Positions 20,416-27,351 of a stretch of 64,000 nt of DNA are shown here, piece after piece. Each line of letters opens with the position of its first letter. Position 1 is the stretch's first letter. This DNA is from Actinomycetota bacterium (lineage in GTDB: Bacteria > Actinomycetota > Actinomycetes > Streptosporangiales > Streptosporangiaceae). Under the pieces are notes generated by a model, which saw only the letters and a program-made list of their open reading frames with translations, did no database searches and had not been told where the DNA came from. Location: positions 1-64,000 of the forward strand of contig JAFAYQ010000058.1 in assembly GCA_019240215.1 (NCBI GenBank), in the 5' to 3' direction. A program made the position numbers and the translations under genes.

Positions 20416-20550
20416 TCAGACAGGTTGCGCGCTGAGCCCGGCCGCGCGGACGGCGGCCGCGATGTCGTCGGCGGTGGCCAGCTTTTCCATCTCCTCGGTC
20501 TGGTCCGGACCGGGTAGCGGCCGGGGAATGGAGGCGGGGAAGACGAGCAT
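20416..20550 (-). CDS. Small protein candidate, 44 residues
   Basis: Reads MLVFPASIPRPLPGPDQTEE, then a short amphipathic helical part (EKLATADDIAAAVRAAGL) and ends SAQPV. ATG 20550 has AAGGTGG seven bases upstream. About 86% of third positions are G or C, consistent with a translated gene rather than chance. No homologue is recognised. It lies divergent from the alcohol dehydrogenase gene, with the AT-rich palindrome at 20635 between them, so co-regulation is possible. Confidence 0.4.
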   Translation of the reverse strand: MLVFPASIPRPLPGPDQTEEMEKLATADDIAAAVRAAGLSAQPV

Positions 20551-20634
20551 GGTGGGACCACCTTGGGGCGCCGTGCGAATGGACATTTTCAACTACATAT
20601 GAGTCGCCTGAGGCCTGCTCCAGGTTCACACGGT

Positions 20635-20650
20635 TAGTAATTAATTACTA
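20635..20650. promoter_or_regulatory. 16-bp perfect palindrome upstream of the alcohol dehydrogenase gene
   Basis: TAGTAATTAATTACTA is a perfect palindrome in an otherwise GC-rich 252-base gap between the small ORF (leftward) and the Fe-alcohol dehydrogenase (rightward). It is a good candidate operator, for example for the LuxR-type response regulator encoded at the end of this operon. The rest of the gap shows only a short ACCCCGGGGT dyad near 20730. Confidence 0.5.
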
Positions 20651-20802
20651 CGAGTTAAGGACCAGGACGGCCAGTCGTTACCAGCTGGCCGGGTGCCGTC
20701 CGATCCGCTCCGGGGCCGTTGCTTCTATTGACCCCGGGGTAGGGGACCGGTCAGGCTGAACGAGGAGCCCGCCGAAGGGGACGGGCCCTGGAAAGGTGCC
20801 AG

Positions 20803-22095
20803 ATGAGCCCAGCGGTGCAGATTGGCCGCACCTACCCGCGGCCGTCGCCGGGCCGTCCCCTCGACCGGGCCGCGCGGGGCCGTCCTGCCCCGGCCGCCGC
20901 CGCGCCGCTGATCCCCGCGCAGGCGCCGCCCGCGCCGCCCGCCGCGGGCGGGGTGATCAAGTTCCAGACCCCCGAGGTCGTGTTCGGGCCGGAGTCGCTG
21001 GCCGAGTCGGGGTTCGCGGCCCGCCGGATCGGCGCCCAGCGGCCGTTCGTGGTCACCGACCCGGGCCTGATCGAGGCCGGCTGGGCCGGTCAGCTGCTCA
21101 AGTACCTGGCCGACGTCGGCCTGCAGGCCACCGTGTGGTCGGGGGTCACCCCCAACCCCAAGGACTTCGAGATCGCGGCCGGCTACCGGCGCTACCTGGA
21201 GTCCGGCGGCGACGTCATCATCGCGATCGGCGGCGGGTCGTGCATCGACGCCGCCAAGGGGATCGCGATCCTGATCGGCAACGGCGGCGACATCCTCGAC
21301 TACGCCGGGGTCGACCGGGTCAGCCGCCCGATCCCGCCGATGCTGATGATCCCGTCCACGGCCGGGACCGGCGCCGACGTCTCCCAGTTCTGCATCATCA
21401 CCGACACCACCAGCGCGGTGAAGGTGACGATCATGGGCCGCGCCCTGGTCCCCGAGATCTCCGTCACCGACCCGCGGCTGCTGGCCACCATGCCCGGTGA
21501 CCTGGCCGCCGCCACCGGGCTGGACGCGCTCACCCACGGCATCGAGGCCTACGTCTCCTGCGCCCACAACCCGCTGGCCGACGGGCACGCGCTGAGCGCG
21601 GTCCGGCTGGTGTTCGGCAACCTGCCGCGGATCGTGGACCGCGGGGCCCAGGGTGAGCGCCGCGACCACATGGCCCAGGCCAGCCTGGAGGCCGGGATGG
21701 CCTTCACCAACGCGCTGCTGGGGGCCACCCACGCCATGAGCCATCAGGTCGGCGGCCTCCTCGACCTGCCCCACGGGGTGGTCAACGGGGTGCTGCTGCC
21801 CCACGTGATCAGGTTCAACGCGGCCGCGGTGCCGGACCGGTTCGTGCCGCTGGCCGAGGCGGCCGGGCTGCCGGTCGCGGGCATGCCCGGCGAGGAGGCC
21901 GGGAACCTGCTGGCCGACCGGGTCCGGGCCATCGGCGACGAGCTCGGGGTGCCCCGGAGCCTGGCCGAGCTCGGGGTCCGCCCGGAGAACGTGCCCACCC
22001 TGGCCGAGAACGCGCTGGCCGACGCCTGCCTGGCCACCAACCCGCGCCCGGTGTCCCGGGCCGACCTGGACACCCTGTTCCGGGCTGCCCTCTGA
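20803..22095 (+). CDS. Iron-containing alcohol dehydrogenase with Pro/Ala-rich N-terminal extension
   Basis: 430 residues. The catalytic part begins at residue 51 (VIKFQTPEVVFGPESLAESG). It has the cofactor motif IAIGGGSCIDAAKG, the PSTAGTGADVSQF loop, GLDALTHGIEAYVS and the His-rich metal segment ATHAMSHQVGGLLDLPHG. This is a type III (Fe-dependent) alcohol dehydrogenase. The first 50 residues are a Pro/Ala/Arg-rich extension not usual for the family; ATG 20803 has GGAAAGGTGCCAG upstream, while a GTG at 20953 would give the conventional length. It is followed after five bases by the histidine kinase, so the sensor system is in the same operon. I recall similar dehydrogenase/two-component clusters beside mycofactocin-dependent methanol dehydrogenase in mycobacteria. 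Confidence 0.87.
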   Translation: MSPAVQIGRTYPRPSPGRPLDRAARGRPAPAAAAPLIPAQAPPAPPAAGGVIKFQTPEVVFGPESLAESGFAARRIGAQRPFVVTDPGLIEAGWAGQLLKYLADVGLQATVWSGVTPNPKDFEIAAGYRRYLESGGDVIIAIGGGSCIDAAKGIAILIGNGGDILDYAGVDRVSRPIPPMLMIPSTAGTGADVSQFCIITDTTSAVKVTIMGRALVPEISVTDPRLLATMPGDLAAATGLDALTHGIEAYVSCAHNPLADGHALSAVRLVFGNLPRIVDRGAQGERRDHMAQASLEAGMAFTNALLGATHAMSHQVGGLLDLPHGVVNGVLLPHVIRFNAAAVPDRFVPLAEAAGLPVAGMPGEEAGNLLADRVRAIGDELGVPRSLAELGVRPENVPTLAENALADACLATNPRPVSRADLDTLFRAAL

Positions 22096-22100
22096 CGCCG

Positions 22101-23501
22101 ATGCCGCCCGCGGAATCAGTCCCCGGCGACCTGCCCCGCGAGGTGGACCAGCCCACGCTGAGCAGGCTGACCGGGGTCCGCTCGGGCAAGCAGTCCTACT
22201 ACGCCGAGCTGCGGCGGACCGAAGCCCGGATGACCTCGGCGGTCCAGGCCCTGGAGGGGATCTCCGGGGCGCTGGTGCGCACCCGCGACGACCCCCGGGC
22301 GCTGCTCGAGGAGGTGCTGCGGGCGGCGGCCGGCCATCTGCGGGCCGATTGGACGCTGATCGCGCTGCGCGACGGCGAGCTGCCCGCCCTCGACATGCGG
22401 TTCCTGGCCACCGACCCGGACGGCGCGCTCATCGAGTCGGTGTCCGAGCTGCCGGACTGGCTGACCCGCGAGCTGGCCAAGATGCGGGGCGCGGCCGACC
22501 CCTCCCCGGCCACCGGGCCCGGCTGGGTGCAGGTGCCGATGACGCTGGACGGTGCCGTCCTCGGCCGCCTGATCGCCCACTATGACCACTCCCGCCAGCT
22601 GATCGAGCACGCCGACCTGTGGGTGCTGCGGATCCTGGCCGACCAGGCGGCGGTGTCGATGCACACCGCCACCCTGTACGCGACCGGCGCCGACCTGCGG
22701 CTGCGGGCCCAGCAGCTGTACGACGAGATCGCCCGCAGCTCCCAGGACCTGCGGACCCGGACGGCCGAGCTGGAACGGGCCGAGGGACGGCTGCGGGTGC
22801 TGCACCAGCGGGAGCTGCTGGACGCCGAACGGCACCGGATCGCGCTCGAACTGCACGACAGCGTGGCCCAGTACGTGCTGTCGGCCGGGCTGGCGGTCGA
22901 GGTGTGCCGGGCCGAGGCGGCCGACCGGGGTGACGGCGACGGCGCCCAGCGGCTGGTCGACGCCCGTGACCTCATCGCCAAGGCGGGCGACCAGGTCCGG
23001 TCGGTCATCTACGCGCTCAACCACGAGCCCCGCGACGGCAAGGCGCCGATCCTGTCCGAGCTGCTGCACGGGCTGGCCGCCCAGCACCGCCCGAACCTGG
23101 ACGTCAGCGTGCGGCTGGAGGGCCGTCCGCAGCCGATGAGCCCGATCGCCGAGCACGCGCTCGCCCGGATCGCGGGCGAGGCCCTGTTCAACGTGTCGCT
23201 GCACGCCAAGGCGACCCGGGCGGTGATCCGGGTCCGCTACGCGCCGGCCGGCACCTCGATGTGGATCAGCGACGACGGGTCCGGCGATCCGGCCCAGCTC
23301 CGCCGGCTGCTCCGGCTGACCAACCAGGCCGACTCCGACGGCCGCCACCAGGGGCTGGCCAACATGGCCCGGCGGGCTCAGGAACTGGGCGGCTCGTTCG
23401 CGGTGGGCCGGGCCAAGCTCGGCGGCATCCGGCTCGAGATCCGCATCCCGCCCGAGAACCCGGGGCCGGGGAGCGCCGGCCCGGCCGGGAGCACCTCGTG
23501 A
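22101..23501 (+). CDS. GAF-domain sensor histidine kinase (NarL-type partner)
   Basis: 466 residues, no transmembrane segment, so a cytoplasmic sensor. GAF domain at about 55-190 (LEGISGALVRTRDDPRALLEE through LWVLRILADQAAVSMH). A coiled-coil linker (220-240) precedes the HisKA_3 dimerisation helix with the phosphoacceptor His near residue 252 (RIALELHDSVAQYVLSAGL). The HATPase domain is about 345-455, ending with QGLANMARRAQELGGSF. Start ATG 22101. Its stop overlaps the response regulator start (GTGA). Ligand unknown; its place in an alcohol dehydrogenase operon suggests sensing of an alcohol, aldehyde or redox state. Confidence 0.9.
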   Translation: MPPAESVPGDLPREVDQPTLSRLTGVRSGKQSYYAELRRTEARMTSAVQALEGISGALVRTRDDPRALLEEVLRAAAGHLRADWTLIALRDGELPALDMRFLATDPDGALIESVSELPDWLTRELAKMRGAADPSPATGPGWVQVPMTLDGAVLGRLIAHYDHSRQLIEHADLWVLRILADQAAVSMHTATLYATGADLRLRAQQLYDEIARSSQDLRTRTAELERAEGRLRVLHQRELLDAERHRIALELHDSVAQYVLSAGLAVEVCRAEAADRGDGDGAQRLVDARDLIAKAGDQVRSVIYALNHEPRDGKAPILSELLHGLAAQHRPNLDVSVRLEGRPQPMSPIAEHALARIAGEALFNVSLHAKATRAVIRVRYAPAGTSMWISDDGSGDPAQLRRLLRLTNQADSDGRHQGLANMARRAQELGGSFAVGRAKLGGIRLEIRIPPENPGPGSAGPAGSTS

Positions 23502-24133
23502 TCGACCTGGTGCTGGTCGACGACCACGCGGTGGTCCGCCAGGGGCTGCGCTCGGTCCTCGAACGGGCGCCCGACGTGCGGGTGGTGGGGGAGGCGGCCA
23601 CCCCCGACGAGGCCCTGCAGGTGGTGGCCGACACCAAACCGTCGCTGGTGCTGCTCGACCTCAAACTGTCCTCGGCCCCCGGCCTGGAGGGCCTCGACCT
23701 GTGCGCCCGGCTGACCACGACCTACCCCGGCCTGGCGGTGCTGGTGCTCACCACCGCGCTGGAAGATCAGCTGGTGGTGACCGCGCTGCGCAACGGGGCC
23801 AAAGGCTACGTGGTCAAGGAGGTCGACACCTCCGAGCTGCTGCGCGCGATCCGCGCCGTCGACCAGGGCGAGAACGCCTTCGACCCCCGCAGCTCCTCGG
23901 CCATGGTCCGCGGGCTGACCGCCAGCCCCGGCCCCGGCGAGGCACAGTTGACCCCGCGCGAGCTGGAGGTGCTGCGGCTGCTGGCCCACGGCCTGTCCAA
24001 CCGGGAGATCAGCGAGCGTCTGTTCATCGCCGAGACCACGGTCAAGTTCCACGTGGCCAACGTGATGCGCAAACTCGAGGTGACCCGCCGCAGCGAGGCG
24101 GTCTACGTGGCCAGCCAGCTCGGTGCCATCTGA
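23498..24133 (+). CDS. NarL/LuxR-family response regulator
   Basis: 211 residues from GTG 23498, overlapping the kinase stop by four bases. Receiver domain: acidic pair in LVLVDDHAVVRQGL, phosphoacceptor Asp near residue 55 (LVLLDLKLSS), conserved Thr in VLVLTTALEDQ and Lys in GYVVKEVD. LuxR HTH from about 147 (LTPRELEVLRLLAHGLSNRE, then FIAETTVKFHVANVMRKL). It is the cognate partner of the preceding kinase and probably controls the alcohol dehydrogenase operon and perhaps the methanol dehydrogenase operon at 48 kb. The latter point is inference. Confidence 0.92.
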   Translation: MIDLVLVDDHAVVRQGLRSVLERAPDVRVVGEAATPDEALQVVADTKPSLVLLDLKLSSAPGLEGLDLCARLTTTYPGLAVLVLTTALEDQLVVTALRNGAKGYVVKEVDTSELLRAIRAVDQGENAFDPRSSSAMVRGLTASPGPGEAQLTPRELEVLRLLAHGLSNREISERLFIAETTVKFHVANVMRKLEVTRRSEAVYVASQLGAI

Positions 24134-24202
24134 AGCGCACGCACCGATCAGGACGCCCGATCGGGTTCTCCGGCTTTCAGAGTTTGGATGTACGAGTCGA
24201 AG

Positions 24203-24226
24203 CATGGATGATCTTCGTCATCCATG
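24203..24226. terminator. Hairpin between converging genes
   Basis: Perfect 9-base arms CATGGATGA and TCATCCATG with loop TCTTCG. It lies in the 138-base gap between the response regulator (+) and the YbjQ-type gene (-), so it could terminate both transcripts. There is no following T-run, as is usual in high-GC actinobacteria. Confidence 0.5.
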
Positions 24227-24271
24227 ATCTGAGCCAGCGCCTCGTGAAGGTCATAGTTCGCCAGCTGCGAG

Positions 24272-25162
24272 TCAAGAAGCCCGGTGCTGCCGGTCCAGCG
24301 ACATGATGCTCAGGGACCGGTGCTGGCGCCGGTCGTCGGCCCCGGCGAGCCGGGCGATGGCGGTACCGACGAGGGTGGCTTCGACGATGTGATCGTGGCG
24401 GCCGACCTTTTCCGGGCAGTCCCGCTGCCGTACCCGCATCTCCATGGTGGCGATCACCACGCCGTCGGCACCGAGTCGCCTGACGTCGTTTTCCAGCTGG
24501 TGCCGGGCGTCCTGCCGGGACTGGCTGACCAGCTCGGTCCAGCCGGCGACCTCGGCGTTGCCCGAGCCCCAGCGCGCCTGCCGGGATGTCGTGCGGTCGT
24601 CGTGCCGCGATCCGATCGAGACACCCAGCACCAGCCCCACGGGTACCCAGCCCGCCACCAGCAGCTTGGCGAAGTCCTGCCCCGATACCTCAGCGGTGAA
24701 GGGCACCGGCTGGTCCCGGGGGACCTCTCGCGCGCGGACCGCGGTGCCGATGGCCGTGAACTGTGGCCCGCCGAGGGGGAACGAACCCCGGGTCACCTGG
24801 ACGCCGACCACCCCGTGCCCGCCCAGCTCGGCACACTCGGTGGTCATCCGGCCCACGGCGGTGTGCCGGGCCAGCTCCATGGTCTCCACCAGCGGGCTGA
24901 ACGACCCGGCACCGCCCCGCCCGGACACCTGGGCCGGGGGCCGGGGTGGTAGCCCGCCGCCGGGCGACCCGCTCGCCGGGCAGGTGTACCCGTCGGCTGG
25001 CCCGGTGCTGTAGACGGCCGCCCCGAACACCTGGCCGACGGGTTCGTAGCCCACGCTGCGGATGGCCGCGAACTCACCGGTGCTGAGCGCGGACCCCCAG
25101 GTACCGCTGGACCGTAGCTCAGTTATCCGCGCTTCGGCCACCGGGGGCAGCTCCTCGCTCAC
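24272..25162 (-). CDS. YbjQ-like (heavy-metal-binding domain) protein, two copies
   Basis: 296 residues containing two YbjQ-type domains. Domain 1 is at about 30-160: AAIRSVGYEPVGQVFGAAVY, then TECAELGGHGVVGVQVTRG. Domain 2 is at about 170-280: FAKLLVAGWVPVGLVLGVSI, then DVRRLGADGVVIATMEMRV. YbjQ forms a pentameric pore-like fold. Function is unknown and the heavy-metal label is historical. GTG 25162 lies four bases after the stop of the small upstream gene, indicating an operon. Confidence 0.78.
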   Translation of the reverse strand: MSEELPPVAEARITELRSSGTWGSALSTGEFAAIRSVGYEPVGQVFGAAVYSTGPADGYTCPASGSPGGGLPPRPPAQVSGRGGAGSFSPLVETMELARHTAVGRMTTECAELGGHGVVGVQVTRGSFPLGGPQFTAIGTAVRAREVPRDQPVPFTAEVSGQDFAKLLVAGWVPVGLVLGVSIGSRHDDRTTSRQARWGSGNAEVAGWTELVSQSRQDARHQLENDVRRLGADGVVIATMEMRVRQRDCPEKVGRHDHIVEATLVGTAIARLAGADDRRQHRSLSIMSLDRQHRAS

Positions 25163-25166
25163 GGTG

Positions 25167-25379
25167 TCAGCCTAAGCCGGTTTCGCTTTTTCCGTTCATC
25201 ATGGTCATCCGGAGCCGCCGCCGGGATGCCTTCGGCCCGCGCCCCACCAGAACAGCGGCAACCAGCCGCTGGCCGAGGGTCCCGCGAGCCCGCCGGGCCT
25301 CGACGCGCAGCCGGTCTCGTTCGCCGGCCCGCCGGGCGTCGTCCTGGGCGGCCTTCATCGAGTATTCGTGCCAGGTCAT
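25167..25379 (-). CDS. Small basic protein, 70 residues
   Basis: Starts MTWHEYSMKAAQDDARRAGE and continues as a strongly basic, mostly helical protein (RVEARRARGTLGQRLVAAVL, then KASRRRLR). ATG 25379 is preceded by GGGGAGC at seven bases. It forms a two-gene unit with the YbjQ-type gene (four-base gap) and is divergent from the sigma factor gene. No homologue is recognised with confidence. Confidence 0.6.
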   Translation of the reverse strand: MTWHEYSMKAAQDDARRAGERDRLRVEARRARGTLGQRLVAAVLVGRGPKASRRRLRMTMMNGKSETGLG

Positions 25380-25538
25380 GGTCGCTGCTCCCCTGGTGCT
25401 GTCCGGCTCTCGGATGGTTCGGTGGTGGATACACCGCGCCGCCGGGAAACTGGGCGCCCGCCAGCCGCCCAGTTCGCCGCCCGGGCGGTGTATGTATCCG
25501 GTGGAAGGGCCACGCGACCTGGAAGGATGCTGCGCAGG

Positions 25539-26552
25539 ATGATGACAGCCGAGCTGCTCTCCCGGGCGCGGGCCGGAGATGGCGAAGCGTTCCGGGAGCT
25601 GACCGGGCCGCACCGGCGGGAGCTGCAGGTGCACTGCTACCGGATGCTCGGCTCCATTCAGGACGCCGAGGACGTCCTCCAGGAGACGATGCTGGCCGCC
25701 TGGCGGGGCATCGGCGGGTTCACCGAGGAACGGGCTTCGCTGCGCACCTGGCTGTACAAGATCGCCACCAACCGGTGCCTCAACGCGCGCCGCGCCGCCA
25801 GCCGGCGCCCGGCCCGGGAGTGGGACGTGCCCCGGTCCGGGCCGCTCGTGCCGACGCCGCGCGACGAGCCGGCCTGGCTCCAGCCGTTTCCTGACACCCT
25901 GCTCGACGGGGCCGACAGCGGGCCGCCCGGGCCGGAGGCCCGCTACGAGCAGACCGAAGCCGTCTCACTGGCCTTCGTGACCGCCCTGCAGCTGCTGCCG
26001 CCCCGTCAGGTCGCCGTCCTCATCTTGCGCGACGTCCTCGGGTTCCACGCCAGCGAGGTGGCGGCCATGCTGGAGGTGACCCTCGAATCGGTCAACAGCA
26101 CCCTCAAACGAGCCCGGGCCAGCCTCCAGCGCCGGGAGCAGGTGGTCGCCGGGCACCAGCCGCCGCCGGCCGTCGGCTCACCGGCCGAGGACGCGATCGT
26201 GGCCAGGTTCGCCCGCGCGTGGGAGTCGGCTGACCTCGACGCGCTGGTCGCCCTGCTGACCGACGACGCCTTCATCGCCATGCCGCCGGTACCGTTCGGC
26301 TACGAGGGCCGGGACGCCGTGATCCGCTACTGGGCCAGCCTGTTCGCCGCCGACCGCCGGTTCGGCCTCGTCCCGGTGCGAGCCAACGGCCAGCCCGCGT
26401 TCGGGGCCTACCAGCGCGGCCCGGTCGGCGACCGCCACGCGACCGCCTTGTACGTGCTCACCCTGGCCGGCGGGCGGGTCCGCGGCATGACCCGTTTCGA
26501 GGCCAGCGTCCTGCCGTGGTTCGGGCTACCGCGCTCACTCCCGGGCCGGTAG
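25539..26552 (+). CDS. ECF sigma factor, SigG-like, with SnoaL-like C-terminal domain
   Basis: 337 residues from ATG 25539; ATGs at 25527 and 25542 are alternatives. Region 2: FRELTGPHRRELQVHCYRML, then GSIQDAEDVLQETMLAAWRG. Region 4: LQLLPPRQVAVLILRDVLGF, then HASEVAAMLEVTLESVNSTL. The C-terminal 120 residues are a SnoaL/NTF2-like domain (AIVARFARAWESADLDALVA). The RRELQVHCYRMLGS signature separates the SigG-type group from SigJ/ECF41. No anti-sigma gene is adjacent, as usual for this group. The frame continues upstream to 25368 but that sequence is not family-like. Confidence 0.88.
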   Translation: MMTAELLSRARAGDGEAFRELTGPHRRELQVHCYRMLGSIQDAEDVLQETMLAAWRGIGGFTEERASLRTWLYKIATNRCLNARRAASRRPAREWDVPRSGPLVPTPRDEPAWLQPFPDTLLDGADSGPPGPEARYEQTEAVSLAFVTALQLLPPRQVAVLILRDVLGFHASEVAAMLEVTLESVNSTLKRARASLQRREQVVAGHQPPPAVGSPAEDAIVARFARAWESADLDALVALLTDDAFIAMPPVPFGYEGRDAVIRYWASLFAADRRFGLVPVRANGQPAFGAYQRGPVGDRHATALYVLTLAGGRVRGMTRFEASVLPWFGLPRSLPGR

Positions 26553-26568
26553 CGGCGGCGGGAACGGT

Positions 26569-26606
26569 GAGTACTCCACCTCGCCGGATCTGAAGTGGTA
26601 CTACTT
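26569..26606. promoter_or_regulatory. Paired GTAC-centred dyads upstream of the toxin-antitoxin operon
   Basis: GAGTACTC (26569-26576, perfect) and AAGTGGTACTACTT (26593-26606, one mismatched pair) are centred 27 bases apart just upstream of the antitoxin start. YefM-type antitoxins autoregulate through short palindromes with a similar TGTACA core, so these are likely operator sites. Confidence 0.5.
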
Positions 26607-26618
26607 TTGCGAGGGCTG

Positions 26619-26900
26619 ATGGCCGTGTCAATCACCGCGAGCGAGGCCCGCAAGGGACTCTTCCCGCTGATCAAGAAGGTCAACGAGGACCACGACGCGA
26701 TCGAGATCGTCTCCCGGCACGGTAACGCCTTCCTGGTCTCCGCCGAGGACTACGCCGCTCTGCGTGAGGGCGCCTACCTGCTGCGCTCGCCGGCCAACGC
26801 CCGTCGGCTGCTCAGCGCCTACGAGAACGCTCTGAACGGGATCAACACCGCCGAGCATGCCCTGATCGACCCCGACGCGGACGTTGGCAGCACCAGGTGA
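26619..26900 (+). CDS. yefM: YefM-type antitoxin (Phd/YefM family)
   Basis: 93 residues. MAVSITASEARKGLFPLIKK and IEIVSRHGNAFLVSAEDYAA are the DNA-binding/dimerisation part of Phd/YefM; the C-terminal segment (RRLLSAYENALNG) wraps the toxin. ATG 26619 has GAGGG upstream; a start at 26595 would add eight residues lacking support. It is coupled to the toxin by GTGA overlap. The antitoxin neutralises the YoeB RNase and represses the operon. Confidence 0.9.
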   Translation: MAVSITASEARKGLFPLIKKVNEDHDAIEIVSRHGNAFLVSAEDYAALREGAYLLRSPANARRLLSAYENALNGINTAEHALIDPDADVGSTR

Positions 26901-27151
26901 GGCTGGTCTTCGAGGACCAGGGCGGGGATGACTACACGTCCTGGCTCGAGACCGACCGCAAGATGCTCGCGCGAATCAACAAGCTTGTCGAGGACGTGCG
27001 GCGAGATCCGTTCACCGGCATCGGCAAGCCCGAGCCGCTCAAGTACCACCTGCCAGGGGCGTGGTCTCGGCGGATCGATGACGAGCACCGCCTCGTCTAC
27101 ATTGTCACCGAAGCGGAGATCATCATCCTCGCGGCCCGCTACCACTACTGA
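26897..27151 (+). CDS. yoeB: YoeB/Txe-family mRNA interferase toxin
   Basis: 84 residues, normal length. RelE-superfamily fold with INKLVEDVRRDPFTGIGKPE, then LKYHLPGAWSRRIDDEHRLVY, and the C-terminal AARYHY. The catalytic set expected from E. coli YoeB (Glu46, Arg65, His83, Tyr84) is represented by KPEPLK, SRRIDDEHR and the terminal His-Tyr. So it appears intact: a ribosome-dependent mRNA endonuclease. Start GTG 26897 overlaps the antitoxin stop. A CGNR remnant follows directly in the same frame after its TGA. Confidence 0.91.
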   Translation: MRLVFEDQGGDDYTSWLETDRKMLARINKLVEDVRRDPFTGIGKPEPLKYHLPGAWSRRIDDEHRLVYIVTEAEIIILAARYHY

Positions 27152-27340
27152 CCCCTGCTGGCCCTCAGTTATCTGCTGACCCGCGCCGACCGCATCAAGC
27201 GCTGCGTGCATCCGGCCTGCGTTCTGTGGTACCTGGACACCAGCCGCTCCGGCACCCGCCGGTGGTGCTCGATGAGCGTGTGCGGCAACCGGACCAAGGC
27301 GAACCGCCACTACCAGCGGCGGGCCGCCGCTGACGAGTGA
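27152..27340 (+). pseudogene. C-terminal remnant of a CGNR zinc-finger regulator
   Basis: The 62 codons directly after the YoeB stop read PLLALSYLLTRADRIKRC, then VHPACVLWYLDTSRSG and RRWCSMSVCGNRTKANRHYQ. This is the CGNR zinc finger, with the Cys ligands, the WCSM/CGNR signature and the basic end intact. In complete proteins it follows an ABATE domain of about 110-120 residues, which is absent. No ATG, GTG or TTG start lies before the finger in frame. The stop overlaps a possible GTG of the next gene. A truncated gene is the simplest reading. Confidence 0.78.
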
Positions 27341-27351
27341 CCGGAGACTTG

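Noticed and set aside
20375-20629. 84-codon frame on the minus strand over the small-protein region
   Set aside because: Arg/Gly/His-rich with no coding bias; the overlapping 44-codon frame from 20550 has a ribosome-binding site and good GC3.
24134-24271. Protein-like frame on the minus strand (reads ALAQIMDDEDHPCFDSYIQT)
   Set aside because: No start codon upstream of the interesting part, ordinary third-position usage and a hairpin inside it. More likely a spacer with a terminator, though a gene remnant cannot be fully excluded.
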